Below, in pieces: positions 54,813 through 63,799 of a DNA stretch of 64,000 bases. The position numbers were made by a program, and so were the translations under genes. How positions within the stretch are numbered: position 1 is the first letter of the stretch; every line of letters starts with the position of its first letter. The notes beneath the pieces are model-generated. The model searched no databases, was not told where the DNA came from, and saw only the letters and a list, made by a program, of their open reading frames with translations. The DNA is from Dyadobacter sediminis (GTDB taxonomy: Bacteria > Bacteroidota > Bacteroidia > Cytophagales > Spirosomataceae), in assembly GCF_005860765.1 (NCBI RefSeq), contig NZ_VCEI01000021.1, forward strand, positions 496,001 to 560,000, written 5' to 3'.

Positions 54813-55376
54813 CTATTTGATAATTATATCAAATCTGGTAAGCAGGCCGGCCAGATCAGAAGCCAGGAATTTGGCCTTTTTGACATTATTGCTGGCCGGA
54901 TCAATGGTGAAATTTTTACTGTTCGAAAAGTCAGCGCCTGCTAGGTTGGTATTATAAAAAACGGTATCCATGAAATCGCAGTTGTTCAGTTTGCATTTCG
55001 ACATATCCGCCTGCGTGAAGTCTGCACCGTGAATGCGGCAATTGTTAAAAACACTTTTGTTCAGCTTTTTCTGTTCAAAAATGGCATAATCCAGAATGCA
55101 GTTCTCAAATTTGGCCGCAAATGCAAAATCCTTGCTTTCGGAAAAATTGACGCCGGTCAGTTTGCAGTTAATAAAAGCAATGTCGGAGATCTTGCAATTT
55201 TTCACACTTGCATTACTGATGTTGCAATCCTGGAAAATGCAGTCGATAAAATCAATTCCAGCCAGATCCGAAAAGGTACAGTTTGTGAATTTATATTGTT
55301 CAAAACTGGTGTCCGGAAGCGGTTCCCGGCTGAAATCAACGTTATTTACAAATTCCAGATTGCTGCCTACTGCCAT
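54813..55376 (-). CDS. pentapeptide-repeat protein
   Basis: A 187-residue protein made almost wholly of five-residue turns of type A/C-N/D-F/L-x-x, for example FTNCTFSDLAGIDFIDCIFQ, then NCKISDIAFINCKLTGVNF and DFTQADMSKCKLNNCDFMDT. The pattern predicts a right-handed beta-helix of about seven turns. The Cys-rich variant is common in Bacteroidota. Some pentapeptide proteins mimic DNA and protect gyrase, but that needs a longer, dimeric form; no such role is claimed. It lies 12 bases after the thioredoxin gene, in the same direction, so they may form an operon. Confidence 0.9.
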   Translation of the reverse strand: MAVGSNLEFVNNVDFSREPLPDTSFEQYKFTNCTFSDLAGIDFIDCIFQDCNISNASVKNCKISDIAFINCKLTGVNFSESKDFAFAAKFENCILDYAIFEQKKLNKSVFNNCRIHGADFTQADMSKCKLNNCDFMDTVFYNTNLAGADFSNSKNFTIDPASNNVKKAKFLASDLAGLLTRFDIIIK

Positions 55377-55388
55377 TTTTACGTTTAA

Positions 55389-55685
55389 TTAAATATATTT
55401 TTTGATAACCGATTTAAGCTGATCCGCCTGTACAACACCCGATTGCCTCCACATCGGTTTGCCGTGTTTGAATACGATCAATGTCGGAACACCCTGAATT
55501 TTGTACGCATTCGCTGCAGACTGGTTTTTGTCCACGTCCACTTTAATGATTGTGGCGGAATCTCCAAGCTCGGATTTCACTTGTTCCAGGATGGGCTTCA
55601 TCATTTTACAAGGTCCGCACCATTCGGCTGAAAAATCCACGAGAACGGGCTTGTTGCTGTTGATAAGTTCTGAAAATGTGGCCAT
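55389..55685 (-). CDS. trxA: thioredoxin
   Basis: A 98-residue thioredoxin with the active site WCGPCK (Cys23, Cys26), a buried Asp in LVDFSAEWC, and the cis-Pro in GVPTLIVFKHG. It reduces disulfides in the cytoplasm, as no signal peptide is present. Size is slightly under that of E. coli TrxA (109). It lies 12 bases before the pentapeptide-repeat gene, a loose but real grouping. Confidence 0.95.
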   Translation of the reverse strand: MATFSELINSNKPVLVDFSAEWCGPCKMMKPILEQVKSELGDSATIIKVDVDKNQSAANAYKIQGVPTLIVFKHGKPMWRQSGVVQADQLKSVIKKYI

Positions 55686-55793
55686 GATTTTACGTTTTTA
55701 GTCCTATACAATTAACCAATCCTGCCTGCGAAAGGTTTAGGAAATCCTGAAAAGAAGCTGCACTCAGGATGGTTTTTAAAAGAACAAAAAACA

Positions 55794-56843
55794 TCATTCC
55801 AGTTTCGATTTGAGAAATCTGCCGACTCGTTTCTCAATGAATTCGTAAGTAAAATGAGAATATGTAACGGTCAGTAGAATGGAAGCCAGCAACGAAATCC
55901 CGATCATTGGTTCTGTTGCCGGCGATTTCAGGATGCGGAAAAGAACTACATTGACAAAAATGAGAACAATGGCATGATTGAGGTAAATGGAATAGGAAAT
56001 TTTGCCCAGATACTGGAACGGCTTGCTGGAAAGCAGTTCTGAAACCATGCCGTCGGAGCTTGCGAAAATGATAATTCCGATTGAAAAGATAAGCGGAAAA
56101 GCCAGTTTCCATAAATTCAGGTTCCAGTGATGCGTAAAATACATGGCAGCAACCAGAAAAGCCAGAAAAGGAATTTCAAGTGCAGCCAGACGAAACCTTC
56201 TTTTACTCAGCAAAAGATGCGTGTAAATGCCGATGCAGAAACACAGCAGTCCGCGTACAAAACCATAGTCGTAAGCCAGCAGATATTCGCCTCTGGAAAG
56301 GATGAACAAGGCGGAGACAGCGGTAATCATGCCAAAAAACAAGTATTTGAATCGCGGCAGAAGCAGAATGACAATCCCGAAGACGAAGTAGGAAACCATT
56401 TCCGCGGAAATGGACCATGCCGGATAATTAATGCTCATCCAGCTGCCGAACACCGGCGTAGAACCCATGAACGTAAGCGTATCCAGCGCAGTTGATAAGT
56501 AATATTCGATACCGAGGCTTCCGGCATTTTTCATGGAACTTTCTTCTCCGGCCAGGTTGGCAAGGATGAAAATGATCTCGGTGTAAAACAGAAGCGGATA
56601 CAGTCGTATGAAGCGTTTCTTGATAAATGTTACAAAATCTCCGGAAGTGCGGATGCGACCGATGTAATTCATGGCAATAACAAATCCGCTCAGGACAAAG
56701 AAGAAGTCGACAAAAAGGCTGGAATGGATTACAAAAAAGTTATTGTAAAAAACGGAGCTTTTGAATGCATTGTGATGATGAGCAATGACAAGAATGGAAA
56801 ATACGCCTCTTAATCCGTCAAGTTGTTCTACTCGTTCTTTCAT
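55794..56843 (-). CDS. acyltransferase family 3 (OafA-like) membrane protein
   Basis: ATG at 56843 gives 349 residues; a longer in-frame start at 56927 would overlap the polymerase gene by 20 bases and only adds a basic head. The acyltransferase-3 pattern begins ERVEQLDGLRGVFSILVIAHH with the conserved His, then FFVLSGFVIAMNY and FIKKRFIRLYPLL, and about ten helices follow. These proteins O-acylate surface polysaccharides or lipids in the inner membrane. It is the last gene of the minus-strand glycan operon, so it probably acetylates or acylates that glycan. Confidence 0.9.
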   Translation of the reverse strand: MKERVEQLDGLRGVFSILVIAHHHNAFKSSVFYNNFFVIHSSLFVDFFFVLSGFVIAMNYIGRIRTSGDFVTFIKKRFIRLYPLLFYTEIIFILANLAGEESSMKNAGSLGIEYYLSTALDTLTFMGSTPVFGSWMSINYPAWSISAEMVSYFVFGIVILLLPRFKYLFFGMITAVSALFILSRGEYLLAYDYGFVRGLLCFCIGIYTHLLLSKRRFRLAALEIPFLAFLVAAMYFTHHWNLNLWKLAFPLIFSIGIIIFASSDGMVSELLSSKPFQYLGKISYSIYLNHAIVLIFVNVVLFRILKSPATEPMIGISLLASILLTVTYSHFTYEFIEKRVGRFLKSKLE

Positions 56844-56907
56844 GTGTGTTGCCGAAATATTTTCCGGCTTTTCCGGATGCCATTTCTGATGGGTGAGAAT
56901 ATTAAAT

Positions 56908-58236
56908 TTAGGAAACCGACGCAGCAAGCCTGTTTACGGCGGCCGGCTTCATGCTTTGCGGATATCTGATTCCCAGAAAACGGATCATAACGGCATATGG
57001 AAACCAGAACGCAATGTCGTACGGCCTTCCGCCGGTGATGAGCAAAACCATCAGCGACAAGAAAAAATAGGCAAGGAAAATGGTAAGCTGGTTTGTATTT
57101 CTTTTTATCTCGCGAATGGCAAAAATCAGCAGGAAAAAGTTGAAACCTGCAAAGAAAACAAATCCGAAAAAGCCGTGATTTACCCAGGATTCCAGAATCG
57201 GAACGTCCAGATAATCGGATTTATATCCTCTTCCAAGAAAAACATTCCATGAAAAAAGTGTTTCGATGAATTCGCCAAAACCGCTGACACGCCCCATCGC
57301 AGAATAGTCGACATCGGCTGTTTCGGAAAGTTTCAAACCCGTTGATGTAAAAATGACATCCATAATCCGGTTTTCAAAAACGTCCCAATAGCCAAGCAAA
57401 AGGTTCAGAATATCGCCGTAACGGTTGAGAAAATAGTTAATGCCGGCAAAAATAAGGATGATGATCAGCATATTGCGGAATTTGAACGCATTCCCGACGG
57501 CTGAGAAAATACTGGAAACCCGGAACTGAAACAGCAGGTAAGCGCCGATCATCAGCCCCAAACCAAGATAACTTGATTTCGCAAGCGAAAGAATAACTAC
57601 GGCCAGACTGAACAGAACAGAGAAAAAAAGGAACAGTTTGGTGAAAATACCCTTTGTTCTGACGAGCATAATCGTGGCTGTAAGTATGCATATGACGCCG
57701 TTACGGGCTGTTATGTGCGGATTTCCGCCCGGCTGTGCGCCGTCGTTCGCAAAACTTACGGCTGCACGCATGCCCGGCGTCCAGTTGGGGTCCGTCAGCA
57801 AGGAATAAACCAGTGTAATATTGGCAAAAAAGGAAAGGACAAACAAAACTGCAATGAGCGTATCCTTGACATCGTTCGGAACATGCAGCAGCAAAACCAT
57901 GAAGCCAAAAATAAAAACATAATTGCCGATGTCTGCAACAGATTTTCCGACCGAGTTGATAAACAGGAAGTAATAAAAGGTAAGCAGCAGAAATCCGAGC
58001 CCGAGATTCAGCAGAATCGTGTTGGGTTTGTACAGTTTTTTAAAAAGATGCACCGGTGTCATCAGCAGCAGGGCAAGCGTAAAAAAAGCGGCCGTAAACA
58101 CGCTGCTCGCCGGACCGATACCCAGCGTATCCCGGAAAAAGAAAATCAGCGGGAAACCGTTGAACATCATGGCGATGCCCAGCGAATATCGGAGGTTGGT
58201 GAAATTATTGCTGATGCTGAATAAACTCCAATTCAT
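56908..58236 (-). CDS. O-antigen polymerase/ligase-like membrane protein (Wzy/WaaL type)
   Basis: A 442-residue protein with about eleven hydrophobic helices and a large periplasmic loop near 280-360 that contains SAMGRVSGFGEF, then FLGRGYKSDYLDVP and ILESWVNHGFFGFVFF. This loop layout is that of O-antigen ligases and Wzy-type polymerases, and the sequence GRG with ESW-NHG fits their conserved loop. It would polymerise lipid-linked glycan units on the periplasmic side. It overlaps the GT2 gene by 4 bases (translational coupling). Confidence 0.82.
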   Translation of the reverse strand: MNWSLFSISNNFTNLRYSLGIAMMFNGFPLIFFFRDTLGIGPASSVFTAAFFTLALLLMTPVHLFKKLYKPNTILLNLGLGFLLLTFYYFLFINSVGKSVADIGNYVFIFGFMVLLLHVPNDVKDTLIAVLFVLSFFANITLVYSLLTDPNWTPGMRAAVSFANDGAQPGGNPHITARNGVICILTATIMLVRTKGIFTKLFLFFSVLFSLAVVILSLAKSSYLGLGLMIGAYLLFQFRVSSIFSAVGNAFKFRNMLIIILIFAGINYFLNRYGDILNLLLGYWDVFENRIMDVIFTSTGLKLSETADVDYSAMGRVSGFGEFIETLFSWNVFLGRGYKSDYLDVPILESWVNHGFFGFVFFAGFNFFLLIFAIREIKRNTNQLTIFLAYFFLSLMVLLITGGRPYDIAFWFPYAVMIRFLGIRYPQSMKPAAVNRLAASVS

Positions 58237-59120
58237 CTTGAATACCTGAAACGGATATATTGGAAATCAAATCGCAAGGCGAAATAGGCTACTTTACGAA
58301 TCCGGCAACTAAGATACCTTATTTTGTTGAGAGGAGCGGAAGCATTTTCCGTAAGGTACATTTTCTGCACTCGGAGGTGTTCTTCTTTTCCAACGGATGC
58401 AATGGTGGAAGATTTTGCATCTGCATGAACCCTTAAAGCACCGCCAAGTCCTTCCACTTTACGGATCGTTGCCGTTTTGTCAGCCGTATAGCGGGTTATA
58501 AATTCATAATCAAAGGCAAAGCGGAAGCTTTCATCGAATTTTCCGTACTTTTCCACAAGAGAACGTTTGAAAAACAGAGATTGATTATGAATCTGCATGC
58601 CTTCCAGAATCTGGCAGTTCAGGTTATAAGACGTGGTTTTGAGGATTTCGGTAACCTCGTCGTCCGTTGTGATCATGTACAGATCTCCATACAGAATATC
58701 GTCGGCACTCTTGCGCGCAGCTTCCCCGAAAATCCTGAAAGTATCCGGGAAATAAACATCGTCTGAATTCTGGAAACTGATGTAATCTCCGGTCGCTTTT
58801 TCAAGTGCTTTATTGATGGCATGAACCTGGCCGCGGTCTTTTTCAGAAACCCACCAGGAAAGGTGTTTTTCGTATTTTCTGATTACATCAACACTTTTGT
58901 CAGTAGAACCGCCGTCAACAATAATGTATTCGAGATTGGGATAATTCTGGTTCAGAACACTGAGAATCGTACGTTCCAGAAAATCTGCCTGATTGTACGA
59001 CGGCGTAATGACGGTGAGTTTGGGAAATTCAGACTTACTTGATGAACGCTTTGCAGAATCCATTTTCAGTCCGGAAAGGAAGTTCCGCAATTCGTGCGTG
59101 TTTTTTTTAAGGAAATTCAT
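58233..59120 (-). CDS. GT2-family glycosyltransferase
   Basis: A 295-residue enzyme of glycosyltransferase family 2 (GT-A fold). The N-terminal 35 residues are basic. The donor site starts LTVITPSYNQADFLERTILS, then YIIVDGGSTDKS, GQVHAINKALEKATGDYI and SFQNSDDVYFPD with the acidic metal-binding residues. It adds a sugar from a nucleotide donor to the growing lipid-linked glycan. The next gene overlaps it by 4 bases, and the gap to the previous is 25 bases. Confidence 0.92.
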   Translation of the reverse strand: MNFLKKNTHELRNFLSGLKMDSAKRSSSKSEFPKLTVITPSYNQADFLERTILSVLNQNYPNLEYIIVDGGSTDKSVDVIRKYEKHLSWWVSEKDRGQVHAINKALEKATGDYISFQNSDDVYFPDTFRIFGEAARKSADDILYGDLYMITTDDEVTEILKTTSYNLNCQILEGMQIHNQSLFFKRSLVEKYGKFDESFRFAFDYEFITRYTADKTATIRKVEGLGGALRVHADAKSSTIASVGKEEHLRVQKMYLTENASAPLNKIRYLSCRIRKVAYFALRFDFQYIRFRYSR

Positions 59121-59145
59121 GCTGTACGGATTCCGCTTTTAATTG

Positions 59146-60099
59146 TTAAAACTGGTCAATATATGTGGAAACGGCCTTTAACCTTTTTGCAAATTTATTT
59201 CTGAAAAGTCTGTTTTCTTTGATTTCGGATACTTTTCCATATTCAGGAAATCCTTTTACGCCATGCATTTTTTTCTTCTCTTCAACCTTTACCCGGTAAT
59301 CAGCAAAAAGTTTTTTGAAAGTTTTGTTGTGCGAAAGCAGTCCGATATGATCGGACCAGATCGGATCAAAGAAGTCAAGGCCGGCAAAATCGAGTGAGAC
59401 AAGGGGTTTCCGATCCACAAGATACTGGCCGTTCCCGATTTCCAGATTTCTGTTTAAAACCGAGTTGAGTCCGTAATGCCAGCCGGCATGCGAAACCTGC
59501 GTGGTTTCCTGAACCCATACGGGCACATAATTAAGCCATAACTGATCCGTGTTCATGCCGTTGCAAAGATCGAATCGGGCGCGGTCGGCAGTACGTTCGG
59601 CCCACCAATTCAGCACGCGGAGCGTTGTTTCCGAAGGTTTAAGCGTCCAACTTCCGGAATGGAACATGCCTGCATTCAGGATTCTTTTATCGTCCAGAAA
59701 CCGGGAATGCGGCAAAGGTTTATGAATATTTACGGTCAGGAAAAAAGTTGCTTCCGAACTTACAACTTCATCAAAAGGCGCGTTCAGAAAAACAGACGGC
59801 GACAAAAATGTAAGCCGGGTGCAGTTTTCATGCAGCCGGAGCAGTTCCAGTGCAAACCATGGCCGGCATGCCGCAGGCAGTTCATAGTCAAAGTACTCTT
59901 GCTGCATGGCATTCCACGCCGGAAAGTTGGCCTGATCTGCGGTAAGTAAATTTATATGTGCCGGAAGATTGTTCAATGGAACCGAATCAATCCAGCATAC
60001 ATAAAAAGCAGAGTCCGGCTGATGAAGCCGTGCAGAATCGGCCAGAACGAGTGCGTGGGCAAGGTTTGTTCGGTTGCAAACGGTAAAAAGGATTTTCAT
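59146..60099 (-). CDS. glycosyltransferase-like protein lacking the DxD motif
   Basis: A 317-residue protein closely related in layout to the one at 60870: both begin with a strand, C-N/S and a hydrophobic helix, then HA/QA, D-S and so on, and share NAGMFHSG or NTGIYNLG, WWAE or WWEE, DLCNG-D-W-NY/FLP and a late FDPIW or YDPEK. At the place where the paralogue has YFDPDIIVF (DxD), this one has FLSPSVFL, so the metal-binding Asp pair is lost. The protein may be inactive, bind a different donor, or act as a partner. It lies 6 bases after the DUF5672-like gene and 25 bases before the GT2 gene in the operon. Confidence 0.75.
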   Translation of the reverse strand: MKILFTVCNRTNLAHALVLADSARLHQPDSAFYVCWIDSVPLNNLPAHINLLTADQANFPAWNAMQQEYFDYELPAACRPWFALELLRLHENCTRLTFLSPSVFLNAPFDEVVSSEATFFLTVNIHKPLPHSRFLDDKRILNAGMFHSGSWTLKPSETTLRVLNWWAERTADRARFDLCNGMNTDQLWLNYVPVWVQETTQVSHAGWHYGLNSVLNRNLEIGNGQYLVDRKPLVSLDFAGLDFFDPIWSDHIGLLSHNKTFKKLFADYRVKVEEKKKMHGVKGFPEYGKVSEIKENRLFRNKFAKRLKAVSTYIDQF

Positions 60100-60105
60100 G
60101 CGTAA

Positions 60106-60870
60106 TTATTCTGCTTCCGGCAAGGTTTTGAAATAAGGCAATTGCTGAATGTTTGATCTGGAAATTCCGGTCAGTGCAAATGGCAGGTTTCTGGTTTCGG
60201 TATTGTCCAGCGTAATGGCATTCAATGCAAAATGGTTTCGGACAATATCTGTAGGTTTTCGCAAATACGGCCAGAAACGGTTGGCTTCGATATCCCAGAA
60301 AACAGAATCCGCATTGGGCATATTCTCCGTATGCCGGTATTGATGCGCTTCCCTGTTTTTCCCTTTCAATGCTTTTGTCATCCGTTCAATCCGGCAAAGG
60401 TACAGTCCGTTATTTTCATAGCCGTTTGCAAATGAGGTTTTCTCCGCTTCATTCATGCCCAGAAATCTGGAAATGGAATTATTTTTAGCTGAAATCACAT
60501 CGTTATAAACAGGCCCGGCTTTCAGATAATCATAACCTTGCTTGCACCAGTAATACAGTTCATCTTTCACGATCCAGCTGTTCAGTTCATGCACAAGCAG
60601 GAATTCCGACCAGTTGAAACGATCATAAAAATCTTCCATGAGCAGCAGACTGGAAAGATGCTGCCGGGATTTAAAATATTTTTGGGGAAAATGAACGACG
60701 TCTATATTTTCGTTATGCTCTTTGATAATGGACAAATCCGCACCTTCGTAAGTAATAAAAATCAGCGGAAAGCTGGCGAGTGTTTCCAGGCAATGATGCA
60801 GAAGTTTTTCTTCCGTAGGATTGATTTCGGGGTTCAGTATGGGGATTATTACAGATACAAGTTCTTTCAT
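60106..60870 (-). CDS. DUF5672-like glycosyltransferase-type protein
   Basis: A 254-residue protein. Motifs are VSVIIPILNP at the start, LIFITYEGADLSII, then FLLVHELNSWIVKDELYYWC followed by GYDYLKAGPVY, GYENNGLYLCRIERM and PNADSVFWDIEANRFWPY. The last set matches the DUF5672 family, found beside glycosyltransferases, with the acidic pair in HELNSWIVKDE probably in the donor site. Its start overlaps the previous gene by one base. The linkage it makes is unknown. Confidence 0.74.
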   Translation of the reverse strand: MKELVSVIIPILNPEINPTEEKLLHHCLETLASFPLIFITYEGADLSIIKEHNENIDVVHFPQKYFKSRQHLSSLLLMEDFYDRFNWSEFLLVHELNSWIVKDELYYWCKQGYDYLKAGPVYNDVISAKNNSISRFLGMNEAEKTSFANGYENNGLYLCRIERMTKALKGKNREAHQYRHTENMPNADSVFWDIEANRFWPYLRKPTDIVRNHFALNAITLDNTETRNLPFALTGISRSNIQQLPYFKTLPEAE

Positions 60871-61853
60871 CAGGTTGTTTCCAGCTGGTCAATTAAATAT
60901 CGCAATGGCATTTTCAGCCATTTTCTCACTCTCTGATAACGCCGGATTTGTGCCGGCCTGATATAAGAACACGGAAATTTGCGATAATAGGCATTTCCGT
61001 TCTCCAGAAGTTTGTTTCTGTAAAGGTCAAACAGTATGGTGAGATCCGCGCGTTGTTTCAACTCGAAACGGTTTTGATATTTCGACAACACATCCGGTTT
61101 TTCAGGATCGTAGCCGCTGTAATGAAAAAAAATCAGCGGATTAATTTCATTTACAAAAACCGTCTCGTTCTTCACGGAAAAAGTGCGCTCGTGCAGGTTC
61201 CAGTAAGCTGCATTGTAGCCCGGGTTTCTTTCAATATGCGTTTCCGGCATAAAAATCGGCAGAAAATTCATCCAGTTCTGATCTACAAAAAGACCGTTGC
61301 AAAGATCAATCAGACATTCATAACGCAGTTTTTCTTCCCACCAGTGAACAAACTTCGTCGTTTCTTCCGAACGCCGGAATGCAGCAAAGCCAAGATTATA
61401 AATCCCGGTATTCAAATGATGCAGTTCGTTCGGGACAAGGCGGTCTTCAATCGGTGAATTGATGTGCGGCGTCAGAACGGCCTTATGCTTTGCAAGAGAA
61501 TCGAGTAACCCGGTTAAAGGCTGAAATACAATGATATCCGGATCAAAATAGATGACGTTTTCAGCTTCCGGGTATTGTTTGAAAAAGTAAGTGAAATAAA
61601 AAGGTTTGACGGCCGTGTTCAGTTCGGTAATATTATACCTGCCGGCCATTTCCTGAAAATCCTTTATGTCAATCCTGTCAATTTCAATCATCGGGAATTC
61701 AGGCGTGTAGCTTTCATCAAAAACCACATTTTTAACCGAATCAACAAGCCCGATAATGAATTTTATTTCAGGATTGGTCGATTTCAGGGAGTCGCCTAAA
61801 GTCCGCGCCTGAGCCAGATAATTGATTGAACAAATCGTAAAGGCAATGGTCAT
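60870..61853 (-). CDS. glycosyltransferase with DxD motif, paralogue of 59146-60099
   Basis: A 327-residue soluble enzyme of GT-A type. The start is FTICSINYLAQARTLGDSL, then VIYFDPDIIVFQPL with the DxD metal site near residue 100, then HHLNTGIYNLGFAAFRR, WWEEKLRYECLIDLCNG and FVDQNWMNFLP, and the last part FFHYSGYDPEKPD. The pattern resembles GT8-like or nucleotide-diphospho-sugar transferases. It overlaps the GT4 gene by 4 bases. Its tandem relative at 59146 has lost the DxD. Confidence 0.85.
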   Translation of the reverse strand: MTIAFTICSINYLAQARTLGDSLKSTNPEIKFIIGLVDSVKNVVFDESYTPEFPMIEIDRIDIKDFQEMAGRYNITELNTAVKPFYFTYFFKQYPEAENVIYFDPDIIVFQPLTGLLDSLAKHKAVLTPHINSPIEDRLVPNELHHLNTGIYNLGFAAFRRSEETTKFVHWWEEKLRYECLIDLCNGLFVDQNWMNFLPIFMPETHIERNPGYNAAYWNLHERTFSVKNETVFVNEINPLIFFHYSGYDPEKPDVLSKYQNRFELKQRADLTILFDLYRNKLLENGNAYYRKFPCSYIRPAQIRRYQRVRKWLKMPLRYLIDQLETT

Positions 61854-63073
61854 TGATTATGATTTTCCGAAACCTGTAAGGGTAAGTACTTTTGAATGAT
61901 GGCTTCAATGCGGGCAAGACTTTTATCCGTATTGTGCCTTTCCAAAACCTTTTTGCGGCCGTTGCGGCCCAGCGTTTCTCTTAAAGAAGGATCAAGTATA
62001 AGCTGAATAATGGCGTCCGATGCTGCCGAAAGATCCATAAACGGGATCACAAATCCTGCATCCGACTCGATCAGTTCCGGTGCGCCGCCGGCATTGTCAA
62101 AGCATACAACCGGGATTTCCTGTAAAGCGGCTTCCAGTACAACCAGCGGATACGGGTCTTCGCGCGAGCTGAGCAGCAGTACATCGAAACGGTTGATATA
62201 ATCCAGCGCATGCGGGGTAGGAGGGACCAGAATGATCCGGTCGCTTAAACCCATCTGGCGGATATCGCTTTCTATGAGTTCGTAAATTTCATGCTGAGGC
62301 CCGGCGCCGACCCACACAAAGTAAACAGGCAGCGGACTGGTTTTATGGATCACGCTTTTTGCGATCCAGTTGAAAATGTCGTTTCCTTTACGCCATTCCG
62401 CATTGCCGCAGCCGCCGATCACGATGGCATCCTTTGGAATATGGTATGTTTTTTCAAGTAAATCGCGCTGGACCGATTTCAGTTTCTGATCAATATGTTC
62501 ATGATCGAAAAGCGTAAAGGTACTTACATGGCTTTCAGGGAAATCGAACCTTTTGATGTAATAACTGGCAACTGCTTTGGAAACGGCAATGAGGTCGTCT
62601 GTCTTTTTAAGCAGGAAATGAAGGTGTTTTTCGTGCGTGTAAATTTTTACCGACATGCCCAGTTCGTGTACAAACAACACAAGCGGCAAATGGTTAAGGA
62701 ATTTCAGGAAATCATGAAAAACGCCCGCATTGGCAATGGAGTTTATAAATACAAGCCCGATGTTCTGAAGTTCGATTTCCGCAATAATCCGGTCGTTGAT
62801 CTTCTGCACGGAGCGTTCCTGATATCTTCTGTACAGATTGACCGTTTTAAGCAGCCTGCCGGTAAGCGGTGCAGGGGCTACTTTAAAGTTCTGGTAAAGC
62901 TTTGTGATACTTGTTACTTCTTCGAATTCACGTTCCAGCTCGCCGCCGTTACAAAGCAGAAGGTGCATGGGAACTTTCCTTTCTTTCAAAAGCCTCAGCA
63001 ACTGCAAAAGCAGCAGCTGACTGCCCGCCCTGTTTGCGTCGTGACTTACAAATAGTATTTTCTTCTGCTCCAT
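61850..63073 (-). CDS. GT4-family glycosyltransferase
   Basis: A 407-residue GT-B enzyme of the GT4 type. The N-terminal domain starts ILFVSHDANRAGSQLLLLQLL. The C-terminal donor domain has IVIGGCGNAEWRKGNDIF, VPPTPHALDYINRFDVLLLS, then SREDPYPLVVLEAALQEIPV with the E-x7-E pattern, and VVCFDNAGGAPELI. It transfers a sugar with retention, usually from a nucleotide donor. The gene overlaps the next by 4 bases and lies 67 bases after the acetyltransferase gene. Confidence 0.93.
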   Translation of the reverse strand: MEQKKILFVSHDANRAGSQLLLLQLLRLLKERKVPMHLLLCNGGELEREFEEVTSITKLYQNFKVAPAPLTGRLLKTVNLYRRYQERSVQKINDRIIAEIELQNIGLVFINSIANAGVFHDFLKFLNHLPLVLFVHELGMSVKIYTHEKHLHFLLKKTDDLIAVSKAVASYYIKRFDFPESHVSTFTLFDHEHIDQKLKSVQRDLLEKTYHIPKDAIVIGGCGNAEWRKGNDIFNWIAKSVIHKTSPLPVYFVWVGAGPQHEIYELIESDIRQMGLSDRIILVPPTPHALDYINRFDVLLLSSREDPYPLVVLEAALQEIPVVCFDNAGGAPELIESDAGFVIPFMDLSAASDAIIQLILDPSLRETLGRNGRKKVLERHNTDKSLARIEAIIQKYLPLQVSENHNQ

Positions 63074-63140
63074 TAACCAAATAAATTGCTATCTCAAACC
63101 CTGGATCACCCGATTACAAATCTCTTTTGCGGAAAGTAAA

Positions 63141-63797
63141 TCAGTAAGCTTCAAAACTCTTTTTACCCGGCACTTTTTTAGCCGGATTTCCGACATAAAT
63201 ACTCCATTCCTCGGTTTCTTTGGTAATTGCAGACGCCATCCCAACCAACGTGCCCTGTGCTATGCAAGTGTAATCGCGAATTGTACTGTTCACGCCGAAA
63301 AAAGAGTACGGTTCCACAACACAATGCCCCGAAAGTACGACATGTGAAGTGAAAAAAACATGATCCTTGATTTGCCCGTGATGGCCGATGTGATTGCCGC
63401 TCCACATCACAACATTGTTCCCGACAGTCGTAAAAGGCTGAATGGTATTGTCTTCCAGTATAAAGCAGTTTTCACCGATTGCATTATCAAAAATCGTAGC
63501 GCGTGAGCTGATGTAGGAAATAAACGGATACCCTTTTGCTTTGGCCTCATTGTAAATATTTTCGCGGTTCCGGTTCATGTTCCGGCCCGTCATCGGGGCA
63601 AAAAAGGCGTATTCTCCCGGCGGAAAAAGATTTTCAACGTCTTCGAAAGCCACAACAGGCAATCCTTTAAACTGCTCTTCCTGCATATACTGGCGGTTTA
63701 CGGTAAAGGCAGCCACCTCATGTTCCGAATCATGCGTCAGATAATAGTGTGCTAGTTCTGCGGTATCAAGTACTCCAAAAACAATAATCTTGGCCAT
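63141..63797 (-). CDS. PglD/NeuD-like sugar O- or N-acetyltransferase
   Basis: A 218-residue protein with a small N-terminal Rossmann-like part (AKIIVFGVLDTAELAHYYLT) and a left-handed beta-helix C-terminal part: repeats such as ATIFDNAIGENCFILEDNTI, then NNVVMWSGNHIGHHGQIKDH (His pair in the acetyl-CoA site), VVLSGHCVVEPYSFFGVNST and IYVGNPAKKVPG. This is the layout of PglD/NeuD-type sugar acetyltransferases. It lies 2 bases after the WbqC-like gene, so the two are co-translated, and they may make or modify an acylated amino sugar for the glycan. Confidence 0.88.
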   Translation of the reverse strand: MAKIIVFGVLDTAELAHYYLTHDSEHEVAAFTVNRQYMQEEQFKGLPVVAFEDVENLFPPGEYAFFAPMTGRNMNRNRENIYNEAKAKGYPFISYISSRATIFDNAIGENCFILEDNTIQPFTTVGNNVVMWSGNHIGHHGQIKDHVFFTSHVVLSGHCVVEPYSFFGVNSTIRDYTCIAQGTLVGMASAITKETEEWSIYVGNPAKKVPGKKSFEAY

Positions 63798-63799
63798 TC

